From contig FN649738.1 of the NCBI GenBank assembly GCA_000310025.1, positions 1,908,981 through 1,972,980 of the forward strand: DNA of 64,000 nucleotides. Reading direction: 5' to 3'. The translations under genes were made by a program, and so were the position numbers. Shown here piece by piece: positions 59,801 to 64,000 of this stretch. This stretch comes from Ectocarpus siliculosus. Its lineage: Eukaryota; Sar; Phaeophyceae; Ectocarpales; Ectocarpaceae. The notes under the pieces are model-generated. The model searched no databases. It saw only the letters and a program-made list of their open reading frames with translations, and was not told the DNA's origin. How positions within the stretch are numbered: position 1 is the stretch's first letter; each line of letters opens with the position of its first letter.

Positions 59801-62107
59801 GCCGTTTGTGTAGCATGCCACCTCAGAGAGCATGCGATGCACATGGTGTTAGGGTGTATTGTTGGTGTTTCAAACGTGTCCCTTGGCCTTGATTGATATT
59901 GCAGATACAAGGACCGCATGGACCGCTTCTTCTCCTACATCCCGGGTATGTCGAGCCGTATCGGAAACCACATCGACTTCCCCAACTACTTGGTCGACGA
60001 GCTGGTAGAGATCGCGATGGTGATGGCCAGGGACCTCCAGTACTTCATGGACGACGCGTAAGTGTTCTGTTTCTTGCATGTTCGCTCTTGTCTTCAGCGA
60101 AGTATCATCCGTGTCAAGTCGCCTCTACGGTGCCTATTACTACTTCTCGTGGCAGTGGACGGCAACTCAGTTGGGCCTTGAGTCACTAGTGTGTTTCGTA
60201 GGTCTTTTTCGACATTCCTCGGAACAAAATGAACAAGTGCGTCGTCACGCAAATCCATATTGACCTATTATAGACGAACTTCCTGCGGATTGATTGATGG
60301 TGCACGGGCTTTCAGCATTTGCAATCTTGATGCTTGATTGCGTGTAGGGCTGTTTTTTTGCGGTTCTCCGCCTCTGGACCTCGCCTCGCGGCGAGACTTG
60401 CATCTACCGATAGCTCTGAGTTGCGAGGGCCCTCCCGCTGTGCCGCGCACTCTCGTAGCGGACATCGCGCAGCGCTATGGAGGGCAGAAGGTCTCTTCTC
60501 CGAGATCTACGACGCCTCGCCCATCAGTCCAGGCCACATTACAATACATTGCTAAGAGACTGACGTGGTATTTTTTATTGCGCTGGCTACAGTACACATG
60601 TTCACACCCTTGCCACACGCGACAACCAAGCAGCCAAGTCTCCGCATGCCCAACTGCTGTGGTGCGTTGCCCTCTCGATCCCGACGACAAGCGGGGTGGG
60701 TTGCGCCTAGTGTAGTACGCAGAGCAGTCTGGAAACTACACCTCAATACAGCGTAGTGCTTGTTACGACTGGGTGACTGGGTCGAACATGGTGGTCTCCA
60801 TGTCAGAATGCCACTTCTCAAACCCGCAGACACGTGACATCGCGCAGTACGCCGCGAAGCGCCCTTGTATTTTTTGCTTCTCCTCAATTTTTCCTCGGCA
60901 CGTAGCTGAACTCTCGTTGCTGTCGGAATTTATTCGCCCGCGTTCGCACACAGGGCCCTCGCGGTGTTCAAGGAATACATCGAGACCCGCATGAAGTTCC
61001 CTTTCTTCTCCAACGCGCGAACTGTGAGTGCTGAGCACGCTGAGAGGTGTAGGGTTGCACGCCTTGAGTTATATCTGTGGTGAAGGTTTACCCATGGAGA
61101 AAAGCTAAGTTGTTTGACGTAGTTTGCCGTTCATGGCATGTCGATTTCGAACCTTGCAGCGCGCGTCCTCTTAAAGTACCAACTAACGCGTTCGTGTTGT
61201 GTGCGCCGGTTCCTTCCACAGGTCCGTAACGCCATGGACCGTGCTCGTATGAACTCTGCGATCCGCGTTTTCAACAACGCTGTAGTGTCTGAAGGCGACG
61301 GAGGCATGGTTTCCGAGAAGGTGAGGTAACCCGTGTGGAGGTCTTACCTGCACGTGTCGAACGTGCCCTGTGTGGTAATGATTCACCTGGCGCCCAAGAC
61401 GCCTGGTCGTCCTAGCTTTATCTACCGTTAGGGGTATACATATTCTTGCAGCAGATCAACCCCCGTTGATGGACAATCTGTACAACGTATGCATAGGGAT
61501 TGATTGCTCCACGGTTTCACGCTGATGTAAGAACGTTAAATATGCGAGCACGCAAACAAAACATAAAATTCATGCTACAGCCTTTCAAAGAAGGTTGATG
61601 TGCCGCTGCCCAAGTACGATAAACATAATCCGCGGAAGTACTCTTTCGCGGTTCAGATCCCGTTTGTACACGTGCGCGGTTGGGGTGAGACCTGTAGCGT
61701 AAGGCAAGTGCTTTCGCAAGTTGCAATGCCAAATGATGACGGGCTTGACTTGGGTGTGTTCGGCTGGCTTGTGTTGTTTTAGATTTGGCTTCGTACGAAC
61801 CACTGCAGAGGCTGCCTTAGATTATGTAGCGCAAAAGATTTTGACATTTACTAGTGAAGAGAGACGCACAAAGGGGCGCTCACCCCCTTTCTGAATTTCC
61901 TCGTCCTTCTTCTTGGCGGTTGCTCGATCTGCGCTTTTTATGGTGCGTCGGCAAGCGTGCTAAATGTCTCGAACCCCCCGCCGTGCCGTGTGTGACGCTC
62001 TCCTTCTCTAGGACTTGGCTGTGATCTGCGACGCGGATTTCCAAGTTCTACTTGACGAGCTCTTGGCGTACGAGGCCGTGGGCAAGCTCGACGCTATCGT
62101 TGCCTAA
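56868..62107 (+). CDS. cbbX: CbbX, plastid-targeted red-type rubisco activase (9 exons, about 443 aa)
   Basis: AAA+ ATPase that remodels inhibited red-type (form ID) rubisco in the plastid stroma. Exons: 56868-57098, 57971-58153, 58408-58542, 59123-59329, 59539-59696, 59905-60057, 60954-61023, 61222-61320, 62012-62107; sum 1,332 nt. N-terminus: signal peptide [18 protein letters not shown], then [10 protein letters not shown], the Phe at the cleavage site typical of secondary red plastids, then a Ser/Ala/Arg transit peptide. Core: [18 protein letters not shown], Walker A GAPGTGKT, the pore-loop region [16 protein letters not shown], Walker [40 protein letters not shown] and [18 protein letters not shown]. 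The 3' end of exon 2 is uncertain: the chosen donor AAA|GTACCT keeps phase 0 but adds about 19 residues (RSWFSQQ...) not expected between MPDNTEA and VGTVEEF. The 361 bp divergent promoter is shared with the zinc-finger gene. Confidence 0.96.
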
Positions 62108-64000
62108 GATAATTAAACGTACGATGCTGCGAGCTTGTAGCGTGTGCCAGGATCAGAGTATAGCTACTGCTGTGCCTGATGCCGTATACGACAACCATAT
62201 CGTGTCCCATCTTCGATATTGTCGCGGACTAACGTTCGACACGTGTGTGTTTGGCTGAGCCTTGGGAAATTCGGGCCTCACAATTGCGAGCCCCACTACA
62301 GACGAACAACGGTTGTACCGAAAATAGTAGATCGCGGTACACCGCGAAAATATTAGGCTCATTAGAAAATGTTTTCGCCGGCTGTTCAAAATGTCGGCAA
62401 GTTTTTCGGACTTGGCATTAGTAGCCCATGTTTTTATCTGTTGGCACTTCGTCCAACTGCATGGACAATTGCAGCAAGTCTAGGTGCAATTTGAGGGAGA
62501 TGGTTTTTTAGAAGGTTGAATACCCGAGGGAGGGTGATAGCTTTGGGTTTTTTAGGTATCCGTTTTGCCACGGAAAGAACCTGCAGCCACCTACCTAGTG
62601 CTTACCGCTGGTGGCCATTGGTGGTCTCCATGTAGTAATACGTTTCTCACAGACACCAGCCCTCTCTCGGCACGTACCCAACTGTGCCATCCCAGCACCT
62701 ATCAACGGTGTTATGATGAAGACCACATCAATTGGACCACACCAACCGGTTGGTGTTTCGGGTCAGGGATGCAAAAAAACAGTCTTTTGTGTGTCAAACC
62801 ATTTCTTGGACAAAGTCGTTAAGTGCGCCTACCTATACTCAAGCGCTTCTGCGACTGACCTCCTTCCGTCGAATCGCGCTGTGCCACCATAACGTATCCT
62901 ATTGCCCTCCTACTGGTTCTACTTCGATAGTGATCAATCACGCTTGACCCGCTCTGACATTCTTTCGATGACAAGAAAATGTGTGTGCACGATCTATCAT
63001 AATTGATTCTACGCGTAAGAAAACTTCAAAAATTACACGCGTGGCCTGGGAACCTGTGTGCTCGACAGCTGCTTAAATGTCATCGCTGTGATTGAATCTT
63101 CTCCAAAAGGTGCTGCATGGTGTTTTTCATCACCGGTTGCCCCCCCCTTGTGCGTTTGGACAACAACGCGTGTTGCTTTTTCCTTTTCTTGGCTCGGCCT
63201 TCCTTCTCCGCCACTGTCATGTCTCTCTTCCGCTGCTTTTCTTCTGCCTCCTGCCTCCGTTGGTCAGCTGTCGCCTACGAAAGGGCAAGAGTAGACACCC
63301 GCACCATGAACGTAAGCGTACGCTTGCGATTCTCTCGCAAGGAAGTTTGCAAACTTCGTCAACTAATGCAACTTCCGAACTCTTTTTGAGCCACGGGAAC
63401 AAATTTCACCGCCGGCTCGCCTCAAAACATTGAACTGAGCTCTAACATCTCGTGGCTACGTACAACAATCGCGAGATGAAACGTATGTACACACCACACA
63501 GGAAGGTGGAAAACAACGACTCCGGTGTCACCCCTTGGCGTGTTCAAAAGAACCGGCTCCCCCCGAGTGTGCGGGTCCAACCCGCACCAAAGAGAAACCA
63601 AAAACCACACAAGGGAACTCTGCGGGTGATCCACGGTAAAAACGTAAAAACATGGTGCCGTTCATCAGGTGTACGCGAACAAAAATTGCTGCTGCCGCTA
63701 GTGTTGCCTTTGTATCAGTGTCCCAGGTGATGGGTCTTCGGGAGGCAGGCAAAAGCCCGTCACAACAGCAGAGCATCACGGCGTACTACAATACCTTGTT
63801 GCTTTTCGTCTACAGATGACTTGCGCATGTAGTAGCAGCAGCAGACACACGCTGGTAGGTGAAGGATTAGAACTCCTCGGAGAGACGCGATAGTAAGCCC
63901 GCCGAGCATGACGTACTCAAGGAAATGAAATACGACAGGTCCGTGGTTTAGGTTTCAAGGGTCAGATCATTAGTCTATCTTGTGGTACCTGCTCTCGCTC
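62108..64000. other. Right-end region, no gene recognised
   Basis: Begins with the cbbX 3' UTR. Frames up to about 113 codons on either strand lack family motifs and splice-linked partners. A neighbour gene may begin beyond the window. Confidence 0.5.

Noticed and set aside
63528-63779. Minus-strand exon at the right edge
   Set aside because: No domain recognisable, and the frame runs without splice-linked partners in the window.

Overview
The window is eukaryotic nuclear DNA. Every gene I recognise is split by GT-AG introns, typically 0.1-1 kb and up to about 3.7 kb, with intron phases that chain correctly from exon to exon. A nuclear gene for the red-type rubisco activase CbbX carries a secretory signal followed by a Phe-containing plastid transit peptide, which points to an alga with a secondary plastid of red origin, i.e. 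a photosynthetic stramenopile. The intron richness, the repeat load, the alternating gene orientation in the right half and a chromodomain-type Ty3/gypsy relic all fit a brown alga (Phaeophyceae). That rank is inference, not proof.

Layout. 1-6.98 kb has no host gene: a decayed gypsy pol tail, SINE-like elements and a 3-4 kb array of long diverged tandem repeats. Then come three minus-strand genes: VPS52 (18627 to 6977, 14 exons, 687 aa), SYS1 (23463 to 20466, 4 exons, 149 aa) and RICTOR (39917 to 24254, about 30 exons, about 1,560 aa). To the right genes alternate strand: AP4S1 (+, 41392-43884), a UBAC2-like rhomboid-fold/UBA protein (-, 46646-43948), ETFA (+, 47957-50670), a ZC3H11A-like CCCH zinc-finger protein (-, 56506-52069) and CbbX (+, 56868-62107). 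The last 1.9 kb shows no convincing gene.

Functional theme. Three of the eight genes act at the trans-Golgi network/endosome interface: VPS52 (GARP/EARP tether), SYS1 (Golgi receptor for the Arl3/ARFRP1 GTPase) and AP4S1 (small subunit of the AP-4 coat). UBAC2 is an ER membrane protein of the Derlin-like/rhomboid pseudoprotease group. RICTOR defines TOR complex 2, a complex missing from land plants, so a RICTOR gene a few tens of kb from a plastid CbbX gene is the most noteworthy content. ETFA (mitochondrial electron transfer) and CbbX (plastid carbon fixation) are metabolic, and ZC3H11A is linked to mRNA export.

Exon models were built by hand from reading frame, splice consensus, phase and remembered family conservation. 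Most boundaries are phase-consistent. The weak points are stated: one RICTOR exon near 34.0-34.16 kb, possible extra RICTOR exons at 28.9-30.1 kb, and the 3' end of CbbX exon 2.
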